Assembly (NCBI GenBank): GCA_023052935.1
Contig: CM041297.1
Coordinates: 52,991,917 to 53,055,916 of the forward strand
Origin: Piezodorus guildinii
Taxonomy: Eukaryota > Arthropoda > Insecta > Hemiptera > Pentatomidae
Reading direction: 5' to 3'
DNA: 64,000 nucleotides
Numbering within the stretch: position 1 is the first letter of the stretch; each line of letters begins with the position of its first letter. This document shows, piece after piece, positions 1-10,589 of the stretch. The notes under the pieces were generated by a model. The model did no database searches, was not told the origin of the DNA, and saw only the letters and a list, made by a program, of their open reading frames with translations. Both the position numbers and the translations under genes were made by a program.

Positions 1-228
1 AATATATTTCATTAAAAAAATTCAACCAATAATACATTAATTAAATCGATCATAGATACATCAATTATTGAAAAAAAAGAAAGAATATTTTTATATAAAT
101 ATAAATTTATATAAATATAAATTTATATAGAAACAGTAAGCCAATGAACACCCCTGAGGACAAATAGCAGTAAGCTATGAAGTGAAGTGATGGGTTATAT
201 GTGAAAAAGTGTTTTTAAAAAAATAAAT

Positions 229-260
229 CTTGAAAATGGGGAAACAGCCCCGAAACGTTG
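229..260 (+). other. Hammerhead-like hairpin remnant, copy 1
   Basis: A GGGG/CCCC stem with loop AAACAG is followed directly by GAAACGTTG. In a hammerhead ribozyme this is the arrangement of stem II followed by the G12-A13-A14 core. The upstream arm reads CTTGAAAAT where CUGANGA is expected, so the copy is degenerate. Similar motifs are at 32.5, 34.3, 34.5 and 61.4 kb. It lies in a Ube4b intron. The hammerhead reading is inference. Confidence 0.35.
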
Positions 261-636
261 ATAGATGTGAAATAAAGTAATTGATTGACAAAAGGAAGTT
301 AATGTGTGCTTATTTAAATGTTAATATTAAGAAAAATTAAAAAAGAAAAGAATATTTTCACATATTCTTTGTCTCTTGTCACCTTCACTCAAGATGAAAA
401 CTAATGGTAAAATTAATTTAAGGCAAATAGATTTATTTAGTGATTAAATAATAAATCAAGCAAACTAAAATCCATGTCAGCTAATAAATAGCATATAATG
501 ATTTTTTTTTTAAATAAATAGATGAAATCAAAAATTAAACTTAACAAAACTAACCCTGGATCTAACATATTATAATTTTATTGAAACTCAAAGCAGTAAT
601 GATAAAAATTATGACTAGCATAAATGAAAAACCAAC

Positions 637-807
637 CTGTATATCAACTGCAACACCAGCTGCTTCTTTCTCAGCAATAAAAGCGGCAGTTCCTGAAAGA
701 AAGAGTGTGTCTTCTGATTGTTCAGTCCATGAGACACAAAGTATTCTTTGTATTGTACCTCTTAAAGCCTCCTCACTCATTTCAGTACACCCACCCTCAC
801 TAGATCT
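637..807 (-). CDS. Ube4b: Ube4b coding exon 4
   Basis: 171 nt, 57 codons, phase 0 at both ends. The acceptor follows a T-rich tract ending TTGTAG; the donor is CAG|GTTGGT. It encodes RSSEGGCTEMSEEALRGTIQ and then a segment with VSWTEQSEDTLFLSG, corresponding to the conserved VSWKDRDRDVIFLSS block of UBE4B. The next exon lies off the left edge. Confidence 0.9.
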
Positions 808-1826
808 CTACAAAAATAAAAAATTAAATTAATTAAAAAACTTCTAAACAAAATAAGTTACTAAAATATATAGGTAATTAAAAATAAAGCAAATAGTTCT
901 TAAGATTAATAATCACATTTACAGAGATATTTTCACATTATTTTAAGCTTGAATCGTTTTAGAGCATTCACGGGATTTCAATGAATAATTTAAGACATCA
1001 AAACTTAAAATTGGTTCAACTATTATTTTTCAAAAACATTTCTAGACTTCAACAAACAAACAAGCTTAGCACATCACGCATCTTGTGGCTGACACAGGTA
1101 TACACATTAATTAAACTATAGTCAGCATAACAACAAAATATTAACTTAAATGCTCATTTCTTAAAGTAAACAACAATTATGATGAATACATCAGCATATA
1201 TTGATATTTTTTCATATTATCAAAATGAATTATTTCTACTAAATAAAAAACAGTTTTACTAAGTTCCTAACTGAATTTTACAAGTTAAATAAGAATGATT
1301 AATTATAATCAACTTGTTGTGAATATTATAAGGTCCTTATGAATGTTCATTAATATTTCGAGTCTTGAATACGGAAAATGAAAAAAAAATAAAATTCAGA
1401 TTTAAAACAAAAATAATATAAACAAGTCTTACAGGACACCTAGCTTTGACAGCTAAGTAATGAAAAATAACCCCTCCTAAGAAAAACATGAGTTGTAACT
1501 GACCATCCAGACAAACAGACAGACAGACATACAGACAGACAAGACATACAGACAGACAGTCAAATAGGGGGGAGGGGAGGGGAGGAGAGGGGAGGAAGTT
1601 TTTACAAGTGTTAGGTATATATTGGAAAACCTTTGTTAGAAATGTACATTCTGACTCAAAAAGACTAGTGAGCCCCATCACTAGAACTGACTTAAAACTG
1701 CTTCCCGACTCCGAAAACCTTCCTATCCTCAGACCCCTCTTAGAATGCATCTGATGCAGTACAAGAGATCCTTGATTCCTTCCCCTATCCTTCCTTGATT
1801 TCAACCCCAAATCCCATGGGGCTTAG

Positions 1827-1877
<51 letters not shown>

Positions 1878-4551
1878 TACATTTAACTTTTTGTAGTCAA
1901 GCACAAAAATCTGTAAACTTGCTGCATCAAGACAGAGTCAAATAGTGGGAGGGAGAGGAGGGGGAGGAAGTTTTAGAAAAGTGTTAAGTATATATGGGAA
2001 CAACTTTGCTGGAGCATGCAAATTTAACTTTTTGTTGTCAAGTACCAAAATCTGTAAACTTGTGGCATTTTCTAATGTTTCCATGCTCCCAGATGGCATT
2101 TCTAAAGGCGGCGATTCACAGTGAGAATTAGGGTATGTGTAGGTGAGGTGAAAGCAAGTATTGTATGTGTTCACGAAAGTAGCAGGAGAAGGGAAGGCTT
2201 ATTTAAAAAAAATTAACTTGGATAATGACATCAAATATTACTATTAAAAAAATCCTACAATATCATTAAATAGTATTTTTTTAAAAAGATACTAAAACTG
2301 AATGATAAAGTTATATCAAAACAAACAAGTGTAATATGCACATCATGAAAACATGTTTTTTAATGTAGAAACTCAATTTTAAGAAATTAAACATTATTTA
2401 TAATAAAAGGTAAAAATAATAAATGATGAATATAGAAAATTCGGTAATTTAATATTTATTATAATATGTTGAAATTATGTGATATTAACTTTCACCAACG
2501 AATTACCAATTTTACCTTACCTACACATAGCCTGATTCTCACCGTATATCGCCGCCTTAACTCATTGCTAATATTCAAAATCGTCCCCAAATTCTAAATC
2601 ATTAGATGTCACATATTATTTATAGTAGGAGCTAAACATTTAATAACATTGAGTCATATCCAACTAATCTCATCAATTTCTGAAGCTCAACAATCTTTAA
2701 AAATATAATAGATCTATTTTATTTCCTCTGTTTGGAAATTCCTGAATACCATCAGAGTTATAATATCAATATTACTAATAACATCTTGACTATAGATATG
2801 ATTTATGCGATGAATGTTTCTAGATAAAAATAAATCAACACCATAAGTATAACCTAACTCCAATTCATTCAACTCTATCCAATGTTTCAGTAAAACCTAG
2901 AATTATGACAACAATTGAAAGGCTTCGGCCAAGAATATAATAAACCACAATTATCAAGTTAATATTTTGAGTTTACCAACACTTTCTTCTCTTCTACTTT
3001 ATTATTTTGGCTATAAATTATGACATTTCCCTCATTATACACTAACATGATGATAGTTAACATTTATTAAAAAAATAGGTTTCTTATACAAAGCTTTATA
3101 TTACAACCCAAATGTTAATATAAGAAAATTTTACTTACGCGTGGAGTAGATTCCTTAGTTTCTTCGACTTCCATATTTTCAATACCTGAGTCCACATCTA
3201 TTTGACTTCCTTTTGTTTCTGCATGTCCTCCTCCACCTGTTTCTGCTTCAGAATTACCTTCTTCTACTTCCATCGCAGATGAGTCAGTACTTTGTGAATC
3301 ACTTTTACCATATCCAACATCTATTAAGATTTGAAATAATAATGAACATAAATATGATCCACACTAAATTCACCAAATGGGAAACAAATTAGACCATGTT
3401 ATTAGAAGTAGATAATAAAATTAAAGGAGAGAAGTAGGTATGTAACATTTACTAAGCATCTTTCAACTTTTATGTAACAGTTTCATACATCCCTGCCCTA
3501 AACTTTTACTAAATAGGAATGTAATTGAAAGTTAAAAAATATTGGTATTACTTAAGACAAAGGCATCTATTAGTTTAATGACATTGAAAAAAAAACAACA
3601 ACAATCAGAACATAACATAACAACATGATCTAACATTCAATTCAATTCACAAAAAGAAAATTGCACTAATGCCATAAAATACATAACACTATGAAAACAA
3701 AAATATATTCTAAAAGACAAGGAATCAAGGAATAAAATGATGATCAAATTTATATAGTTATTACCATTCATTATTGTAAAATAATAAGCCACATGAGCAA
3801 GGTTTGTTACTGAAAACAAAGGGTTATGCATTTACTAAATTAAGGGGAAGCATGTTTTGTTGACATAATGTTAAACAAAAGTCCAAAGGGTGACTGGTCT
3901 GAAAAAAGCAAAACACTAATTCAACTATAAGACTATACTCACTGCAATATGGCAAATCCAGGTCTAAAAAATAAAATTTGAAATTTTTAATATACTCATT
4001 TTAATAAATTGAAATAACTTATAATTCAAATATCAATTAACCTACATACATGAAAATACTATGATAACACATATAATCAACACAAAGCCATTGGCATGTT
4101 TTGAAGTGTATGTCCAAAATAGACTCATTGGCTCTAATAAATTTAAAACCAAATTAATAATTATTCAAATTGATGCATATATGAACAAAATAAATAACCC
4201 TTTAAGTGTCAACAGTCACCACTAACAATAAATTACAACACATTAAAATATAAGAAATGTATTCTTACCTCTAGGCTGAGTTGTGGGTCCTGGAGTAACA
4301 GGAGATGTTGCTAAAGATGAATTTGGAGAAACTGGAACATTATTTCCTTGAGATGAACTAGGGGTTGTATCTAAAGCTGCAAGCCTAGCTAACCTTCTCC
4401 TTCGAATCTAAAATAAAAGTCATTCCAGTATTTTCTGCTCATATTCGTTGACCAAAACTTCTAATTCCTCAAAGACTGAGAACTTATACAATATTTACTA
4501 CTTGATGACTAACAAAAACAAAATTACCTCTTCTTGACTCAATTCACTCAT
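637..4551 (-). CDS. Ube4b: Ube4b, ubiquitin conjugation factor E4 B, 5' coding exons (partial gene)
   Basis: Ube4b is a U-box E3/E4 ligase that extends ubiquitin chains on substrates already tagged, working with VCP/p97. Only the N-terminal, non-catalytic part is here; the U-box lies beyond the left edge. Four coding exons join in phase: 4528-4551, 4269-4407, 3139-3320 and 637-807. The predicted protein opens MSELSQEEIRRRRLARLAAL, closely matching the known UBE4B start (MEELSADEIRRRRLARLAG). It continues with an acidic segment containing QIDVDSGIENMEVEE, close to the vertebrate QVDVDSGIENMEVDE, then SEEALRGTIQRILCVSW, matching the conserved block ending in FRVSW. All introns start GT and end AG. 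Length so far is 172 codons. The start is the first ATG after an exon with no upstream coding. Confidence 0.93.
1640..1883 (+). mobile_element. 5'-truncated Jockey-type LINE tail with about 46-nt poly-A
   Basis: The segment 1651-1872 matches the 3' end of the minus-strand Jockey-type LINE at 17218-18308 (shared blocks include GTGAGCCCCATCACTAG and CCATGGGGCTTAG). It ends in about 46 A. It is flanked by the 11-bp target duplication AAATGTACATT at 1640-1650 and 1873-1883. Only about 175 bp of element remains before the tail. The long uninterrupted poly-A suggests a recent insertion. Confidence 0.88.
2103..2560. mobile_element. PIF/Harbinger-type MITE, 452 bp, TAA target duplication
   Basis: Terminal inverted repeats of roughly 45-50 bp begin AGGCGGCGAT at 2106 and end ATCGCCGCCT at 2557. 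TAA flanks both ends (2103-2105 and 2558-2560), the 3-bp duplication typical of PIF/Harbinger. There is no coding capacity. The paralogous duplicate near 8334-8352 has the same flanks with one uninterrupted triplet, the expected empty site. Fragments of the same family lie at 40.1-40.4 kb and 46.7-46.9 kb. Confidence 0.88.
3139..3320 (-). CDS. Ube4b: Ube4b coding exon 3
   Basis: 182 nt. The exon completes a codon split after its first base (G|AT) and ends in phase 0. The donor is CGC|GTAAGT. It encodes a Ser/Glu-rich, probably disordered segment with a Gly run and then the conserved acidic motif SQIDVDSGIENMEVEE. Its last 40 or so nt and the donor are duplicated at 9079-9120. Confidence 0.93.
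4269..4407 (-). CDS. Ube4b: Ube4b coding exon 2
   Basis: 139 nt, beginning in phase 0 and ending with one extra base. The acceptor is TTTTAG|ATT; the donor is GAG|GTAAGA. It encodes IRRRRLARLAALDTTPSSSQ and then a Ser/Pro/Thr-rich stretch ending TTQPR. The IRRRRLARLA block is a hallmark of the UBE4B N-terminus. Confidence 0.95.
4528..4551 (-). CDS. Ube4b: Ube4b coding exon 1 (start codon)
   Basis: 24 coding nt, MSELSQEE, with ATG at 4551-4549 and donor GAG|GTAATT. It joins exon 2 in frame to give MSELSQEEIRRRR. The start corresponds to the annotated UBE4B initiator in other animals. The exon's 5' untranslated part extends to about 4600 or beyond. Confidence 0.93.
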
Positions 4552-4755
4552 TGTGCAGTATACCAGCCTTGGAGACTGAATATTCCAAGACCGATGACAA
4601 GTTCAGAAACTTGGTACTTGTTGACACTTGTAAATTTAGTCTAAAAATAAGAAGAAAATTTTAAACGTACACAAACAAAACAAAAGATTTTACCCCCTCC
4701 TAATAAAAGTCAGTCACCCTCAGAGGATGTTTTGCATTTAGCACTTTCATCGAAG

Positions 4756-4763
4756 TGACGTCA
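4756..4763. promoter_or_regulatory. Perfect CRE palindrome TGACGTCA upstream of Ube4b
   Basis: The full cAMP-response-element/ATF palindrome TGACGTCA lies about 205 bp upstream of the Ube4b start codon, in a small less AT-rich patch (4690-4800). CREB/ATF binding is established for this motif; a role here is inference. Confidence 0.5.
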
Positions 4764-4819
4764 AGCCCAGCTGTTCCAATGCCTTCTATATTGACAGAGT
4801 ATACCAATAGCTGCTTTCA

Positions 4820-5960
4820 GTGGAATATCATGTCAGCTTTATTGATCAGTTGGTGATTGTCTGTATTTCGCTTACTTGTCTATTATATGATTTTAAATAG
4901 ACTACAATCATAGTATTTTAATTAAAAATATACTGCAGTAAATGTTTTTTTATTAATAATTAGTTTTTTATTTACACCGTATCAATTATGGACACAATAT
5001 ATCTTGTTTACTACACAACACTTTCTCTTTATTTATAAAAATATTTTTTCAGCATCAGAAAATTAAATATTCATTTAAAATATATATAAATACATTTTAT
5101 TCATGTAATTGAAGAAATCATCAACATTTTTAAGAATATATGTTTTAACCCTGTAATTTTGTGTACTTGATATATATATTTTTTTATATAGGAAATTTTT
5201 TTTCTAAGTTGTGTAACATTCTATTTGCAAAAGAATATTAAAAAATCAATACTCATGAGTTACTTTTACGGTACATGTATTAGTTTAACAACACGATTTC
5301 TATTTTAGTGATTTACTCCTTTTTAATTTACTGATAAAGTAATCAATATTTTGAAACTGTGAAGTAACTTTTATTGCAAATTTGAATATATCATTAAAAT
5401 TACAAAATAATTAATCCATCACCTTCATAGCGCGTCATTCAGCCAAAAGCTCGATATTTTTCATTCATTATAAAACTGAATATTCTTGGATAACTGATCG
5501 AGCGTTGTAAACTGTCCGTTGGATCATTTCTGTCAAGTTAACTCAATCAGCAATAGTTGAGTAAATTCTTGATTACTCAAATAGACGACTTGATTACAAT
5601 AATGAAAAATAATTTCAGAAAGATATTTAGTACATCGTTACTTATTATTGCCAATACTTCTGCAGTTAGCTGTTTTTATTCCTTTATCTATGCACTACTA
5701 ACCAAACAAATAATGTAACAATTTTTATTTCAAATTTGACATATGATTAATGACTAGAATAATTTCATTTCTAACTTCCGAAAAATCATATTTGTTTTGC
5801 CCAATACAAGTACGATTATCAGACCTAAACGATTATCCCTTCCAAGAAGGAATCATTTATATAGGTAATTTTAAACGTAAATAATTGAATTGCTTTTATT
5901 TAATTAATGACTTGTCATTATTTTCTGTTATAACTATCTTGTTGAATATTTATTAATATG
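4820..5960. other. AT-rich intergenic DNA upstream of Ube4b
   Basis: No coding sequence, clear repeat or structured motif recognised. Confidence 0.5.
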
Positions 5961-5962
5961 CC

Positions 5963-6007
5963 TTTTGGGTTTATTATTTTCAATAATCAACCTTTGTAAT
6001 CGACCAA

Positions 6008-6040
<33 letters not shown>

Positions 6041-6868
6041 ACCCCTGTTCAAAATTTGAGAGCTTACGTCTCAAGATGCGTAGAACAAAAGAAATCCTTG
6101 GGAGTAAAAAATCCTTAGTTACGCCGTCCTTCGGAGGGGACGTTAAAAGGTGGTCCCGAGCTGTGCAATGTCAGGTACTCGTTAAAGATCCCTATCCTAA
6201 TAAAACCTGGATAGGCAAAATTTAGGACTCCTACTGTAGCATCGTCCGATTAGCCATAGTAGCATAAAGTGACGTTAAATAAATAAACAAATAAACAAAC
6301 AAAAGAAATCCGTTTGTCCGCCGTCCGCGACATTTCTCCAAAACTACTGGACTAAGTTGTTTGAAATTCACCACAAAAATACTAGTCCATTCAACGATGA
6401 TCTTTACAGCTAGACGTTGATATCAGCTGGTTTCATTTAAAACGGCGGCTGATTAAAGGATTTTATTCAATAACTACGTTATTTTCGAAGATATAAAAAA
6501 AATTAATTATTGTTATTTAACCAAAAAAAACCGCGAATAATTAAATAAAAGAGAAAAAAGAAAAGAAAAAAAAATTGAAATTTTACACATAAATACGCTC
6601 ATAACTCAGTTATTTTTGAAGATAGAGAAAAGTGTGTATAGAGTTTTAGAATCAGTAAAGCGCGAAAAAAAAAAAAAAAAATCATCTTATATGGTCAAGC
6701 CACAACTTATTAGAGATGTGATTCCCTGATAACTAGGTTATTATTGATGATAAAGATAAAATGTAAGGTTTTCTGGAATCAGGAAATTAAAAAAAAAAAA
6801 AAGTCCGTTTCTTCTAATAAATAAATGAATAAATACCAAACCATTGTGTAATAATTTGCAGCGTTTTG
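5963..6868 (+). repeat. Family-A element (subterminal inverted repeats), copy 1, split by a SINE
   Basis: The left end reads TTTTGGGTTTATTATTTTCA, followed by AATCGACC. The right end reads AATAATTTGCAGCG after a TTATTATTT-type inverted match. The interior has degenerate units with AACTCAGTTATTTTTGAAG. A SINE sits at 6098-6298. The same ends recur in at least seven other places in this window. No coding capacity. Confidence 0.75.
6085..6311 (+). mobile_element. SINE-1 (tRNA-derived), 5'-truncated, with 13-bp TSD
   Basis: The body 6098-6298 contains the family markers ACGCCGTCCTTCGGAGGGGA, ATGTCAGGTACTCGTTAAAG and a tail of AAAT/AAAC repeats. It is flanked by ACAAAAGAAATCC at 6085-6097 and 6299-6311. 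The tRNA-like head is missing. It is inserted in family-A copy 1 and therefore younger than it. Confidence 0.88.
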
Positions 6869-7654
6869 TTTATTGATTGGCAAGCTATTATGGTTAAATA
6901 ATGGCAAATGGAAGCTCTTCCATGTATTTAAAATAATATTTAATAATTAAAAATCTACAGTGCTATGCCACGCATTAATAATATTTTATGTTTACAAAGT
7001 GCGATCTTGTTTACAAAACAGAAATGGACGCTACTGTATCTCTAATTGATTCTGTTCTATAAATACTTTCTGGCTGAGCCAAAAGCTGTTTTCGACGTAT
7101 ACACTAGAATACTTGGACTTAACCGACTGCAGTAAAATTACTTTAAGAGTTTAGCCATTCCTTGTTTAGGCGTGCAAATAGTTACATGCATAGTCATTTT
7201 ACAATTAATGAACTTATGATTACAGCAATGTTTTCGTATGATATAACTTCCGACAAAAACTAAAATAAAAATGGTGATTTGCCTATGAGGTAAATAAGCT
7301 CGTCCTTCAGCATTTAAAAAATGAAGAAATGAGGAATATTGGTCTACCTACGAATCGAGCTATGAAGAAATATATATATATATAGTTTTCTAAAGATTTA
7401 TATACTCCCATTTTTTCCAGAAAAAAATAGGCTTCTCTTAACCTGAAAATTCTTTTTATCTTCATAAAAATGGAGATATCTTATAAACATACGTATACTC
7501 AATAATCCAACACTTCTTCCATAAAATGATATAGGATTATTACTCGTTGAATATGTATATTAAACAAAAAAAAAGAAGTAAATTTTATTTGGAATATGCA
7601 TTAAATAGCCCGCCACACAATTTTAGCTTATTTACCGTAATTATCAACTTATGA

Positions 7655-7687
<33 letters not shown>

Positions 7688-7694
7688 CACTATT

Positions 7695-7885
7695 TTTGAA
7701 ATATCCTTAGTTATGCCGTCCTTCGTAGGAGACGTTAAATAGTGGTCCTGAGCCTGTGCTGAGGTACTCGTTAAAAATCCCTATCCTAATAAAGCATGGA
7801 TAGGCAAAATTTAGGATTCCCGCTTTAGCGTCGTCCGATTAGCCACAGTATCATAAAGTTAGGTTAAATAAATAAACAAACAAAA
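7695..7885 (+). mobile_element. SINE-1, 5'-truncated copy
   Basis: Contains the SINE-1 body (CCGTCCTTCG, GGTACTCGTTAAAAATCCCT, CGTCCGATTAGCCA) and ends in AAAT/AAAC repeats. The head is absent and no clear target duplication was found. Confidence 0.82.
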
Positions 7886-8039
7886 ATTTTCTTTCAACAT
7901 TTTCAATACAAAAAATATCTGTTCTCAATATTCTTGGTATGTTTAATTTAAAACATATTTTAAAATAGCCTGTTTATTCTTTTTGAAAATGACATTACCA
8001 TCCATTAAAATTTTACGAAAGTTAAAATTAGCAACAATT

Positions 8040-8948
8040 AAATTGAGATTTAAAACTAAAATAATATGAACAAGTCTTACGGTAAACCTAGCTCCGACAG
8101 CTTAGCAATGACAAATAACTCCTCCTAATAAATACATGAGTTGTAACTGACCATACAGACAGACAGACAGAGTCAAATAGTGGAGGGAAGGGGAAGAGGA
8201 GAGGGAGGGAGTTTTTAAAAATGTTTGGCATATATTGGAAAACCTTTGTTGGAACATGTACATTCAACTTTCTGTTGTCAAGCACCAAAATCTGTAAACT
8301 TCTTGCATTTTCTAATGTTTTCATGCTCCCAGATGGCAGTTCTCACCGATTGCTAATATTCATAATCGTCACCCAGTTCTAAATCATCAGATGTCACATA
8401 TTATTTAAAGTAGGAATTACACATTTAACAACTCTGAGTCATATCCAACATCAATCGAACTAATCTCATCAATTTCTTAAGGGTATCAATCTTTAAAAAT
8501 ATAACAGATCTATTTTATTTCCTCTGTTTGGAAATTCCTGAATACCATCAGAGTTATAATATCAATATTACTAACAACATCTTGACTATAGATATGATTT
8601 ATGCGATGAATGTTTCTCGATAAAAATAAATCAACACCATTAGTATAGTCTAACTCCAATTCATTCAACTCTATCCAATGTTTCAGTAAAACCTAGAATT
8701 ATGAATTAACAATTGAAAGGCTTCGGTCAAGAATATAACTAACCACATTATCAAGTTGATATTTTGAGTTTACCAACACTTTCTTCTCAACTACTTTATT
8801 ATTTTGGCTATAAATTATTACATTTATCTCATTATACACTGCCAACGGGCAATATGAGGCCTGAGCCATGGACTGTATATACCATTGCTGCTGTATATAC
8901 ACACAATGTTTTTTTGTATTTATTTTGTAAATAAAGTTGGAGGATAAG

Positions 8949-8981
<33 letters not shown>

Positions 8982-9120
8982 ATACACTAATATGATAATA
9001 GTAAACATTTATTAAAAACTTAGCTTTCTCATAAAAAGCTTATTATTACAATCCGAATGCTAATATAAGAAAATTTTACTTACGCGTGGAGTAGACTGCT
9101 TAGTTTCTTCGACTTCCATA
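8040..9120 (-). pseudogene. Duplicate of Ube4b intron 3 and the 3' end of exon 3
   Basis: This segment repeats Ube4b sequence from about 1.39-2.1 and 2.57-3.17 kb in the same orientation, upstream of the gene. It ends with the last 40 or so nt of exon 3 (CTTCGACTTCCATA on the plus strand) and an intact GTAAGT donor at about 9079. It lacks the Harbinger MITE and the LINE present in the gene's intron. It carries its own LINE tail (8841-8978) and is cut at 9120 by a TA-flanked MITE. Confidence 0.85.
8831..8988 (+). mobile_element. Short LINE tail (138 bp) with poly-A and 10-bp TSD
   Basis: 8841-8978 starts GCCAACGGGCAATATG and ends in about 30 A. It is flanked by ATTATACACT at 8831-8840 and 8979-8988. 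The start resembles the Jockey 3' end at 62.1 kb. The paralogous Ube4b intron near 3030-3045 keeps the uninterrupted target. Confidence 0.85.
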
Positions 9121-9511
9121 ATTGAGACGTTGATTTCCAAAAGGTACTATATCCATTCTAGGAAATTTTACAGGAAGCGCGAAAATCTCTCATTACTATA
9201 GGATTAAACCAACTAATTTGTGTCTTTTTGTATTAAAATTTAGAATAATTTTTTTACTATAATAATAACATCATATTAAAGTTATGAAATAATTTTTTTT
9301 AGAATGATTGGGAACAAAAATTATTGCGTAATTAATACTTTTAGAAAATGACTGCATTTCTAAATCGCGTTTTTTAAGGACTCGAGAGTTCATTAGATAA
9401 AATCAAATAGAAAATTTAGATAAAACTAAATGATGAGAATACAAATATGTAAGAAAATCAATTTCGTAAAAAATGTCCTTTAGTACCTTTTGGAAATCAA
9501 CGTCTCAATTA
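9119..9511. mobile_element. Tc1/mariner-type MITE, 389 bp, TA target duplication
   Basis: Perfect terminal inverted repeats of about 28 bp start ATTGAGACGTTGATTTCCAA at 9121 and end with the complement at 9509. TA flanks both ends (9119-9120 and 9510-9511). The interior has no ORF. TA duplication suggests Tc1/mariner mobilisation; the parent transposase is not in the window. Confidence 0.85.
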
Positions 9512-9817
9512 TCAACTTATGATTTTTTATTTAAATTATACGAGTGTATGACTATTTGAAATTTATATATTATTCGTTTTTTTCAGGAAGAATAGACGAT
9601 CAAATGTAATTAACCAACTAGGAAAGATATTTCTATGAGGGGGAATAAGGAAATATACAGTTATTATTAATAAAACTAATACAGAAGAAAGCTATCAGTA
9701 ACGTATTAAAAAGGTTATGGTGACAGTCAAGTATCGTATTCGTTTTAATCCAAAAAGTACTGTATGCATGTTTCATTCGAAACAATACAATATATAGCTT
9801 TTAAGGAGTAAAAATCA

Positions 9818-10345
9818 TTGGTTATTTCGTCCTTAAAGAGGGGCTGTTATCTTAGCCACTACTCCAGAGGTGACCCTGTGGTACCTAACAAGGTGTTAGG
9901 GATCAATATACCCAAGGTCACGGGTTCAAACTCGGCAAATTCAAACACTTTGTTCAATGCATCGAGGGTTACCCGTGGAGTAGTGGTGACATACACCCTT
10001 CTATGCTTAATGTCGCAAGTTCAAAACCAGAAGATGGCCCTATATTTGTTTTTAGGGAGAAAAAATCCTTGGTTATTTCGTCCTTTAAAAGAGATGTAAA
10101 CAATTGTGTATTTAGTTTAAAACGTAAAAAATCCAATGGCCATCTGCCAGGTCTGAATTCGCGATCTCGAGGATAGAAGAATGTTATGCTAGCTACTTCA
10201 CCACAGGTGACTCTTAAAAGATTTAAAAAGTGGAACTTGTAAAAGATCCCTATCTTAAGTAAACCTGGATAGGCAAAACTTAAGACTTAAGACCCCCTTT
10301 GCACCGTCTTCTTAAGCACAGCAACATAAAGTGACGTTAAATGGA
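9818..10345. repeat. Mosaic of SINE-1-like pieces
   Basis: Several tRNA-like heads (B box GGGTTCAAAC near 9920; reverse-oriented head near 10150-10210) are mixed with SINE bodies (AATCCTTGGTTATTTCGTCC occurs twice) and one SINE 3' end (CCTGGATAGGCAAAACTTAA, then GTGACGTTAAAT). Orientation changes inside the block, so this is not one simple insertion. Confidence 0.6.
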
Positions 10346-10589
10346 TAAACTACAAAATTTAATAAAAAGGTTAAGTCCTTGATAGCAATACCTCATTAAA
10401 TTAACTGTATAAAATGGGTACAAGAAATTATGAAATTGACAGAAAAAATTATGAATTTGATTGAAAAAATTATGAATTTGACTGAAAAAAGCTATGTCAC
10501 ATATATATAGTAAGGGAAAGAAATGCGATCGTGAAAATTTTGGAATTCTAATTTTTACAGGAAATACAAGTTTTAGGGCCCCCCGATTC

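Larger units (their letters stand above)
808..3138 (-). other. Ube4b: Ube4b intron 3 with nested repeats
   Basis: 2.3-kb intron. It holds a GACA-type microsatellite and G-rich tract (1500-1600), a partial tandem copy of that segment (about 1925-2105), a truncated LINE with a long poly-A (1651-1872) and a Harbinger-type MITE (2106-2557). Most of its left-hand and right-hand sequence also occurs at 8.04-9.12 kb, outside the gene. Confidence 0.8.

Noticed and set aside
1500..1560. CRISPR-like direct repeats
   Set aside because: Simple GACA microsatellite in a eukaryotic intron; no spacers.
1337..1810. 157-codon minus frame with Cys/Leu-rich repeats
   Set aside because: Spans the GACA microsatellite, the G-rich tract and a truncated LINE; no domain.
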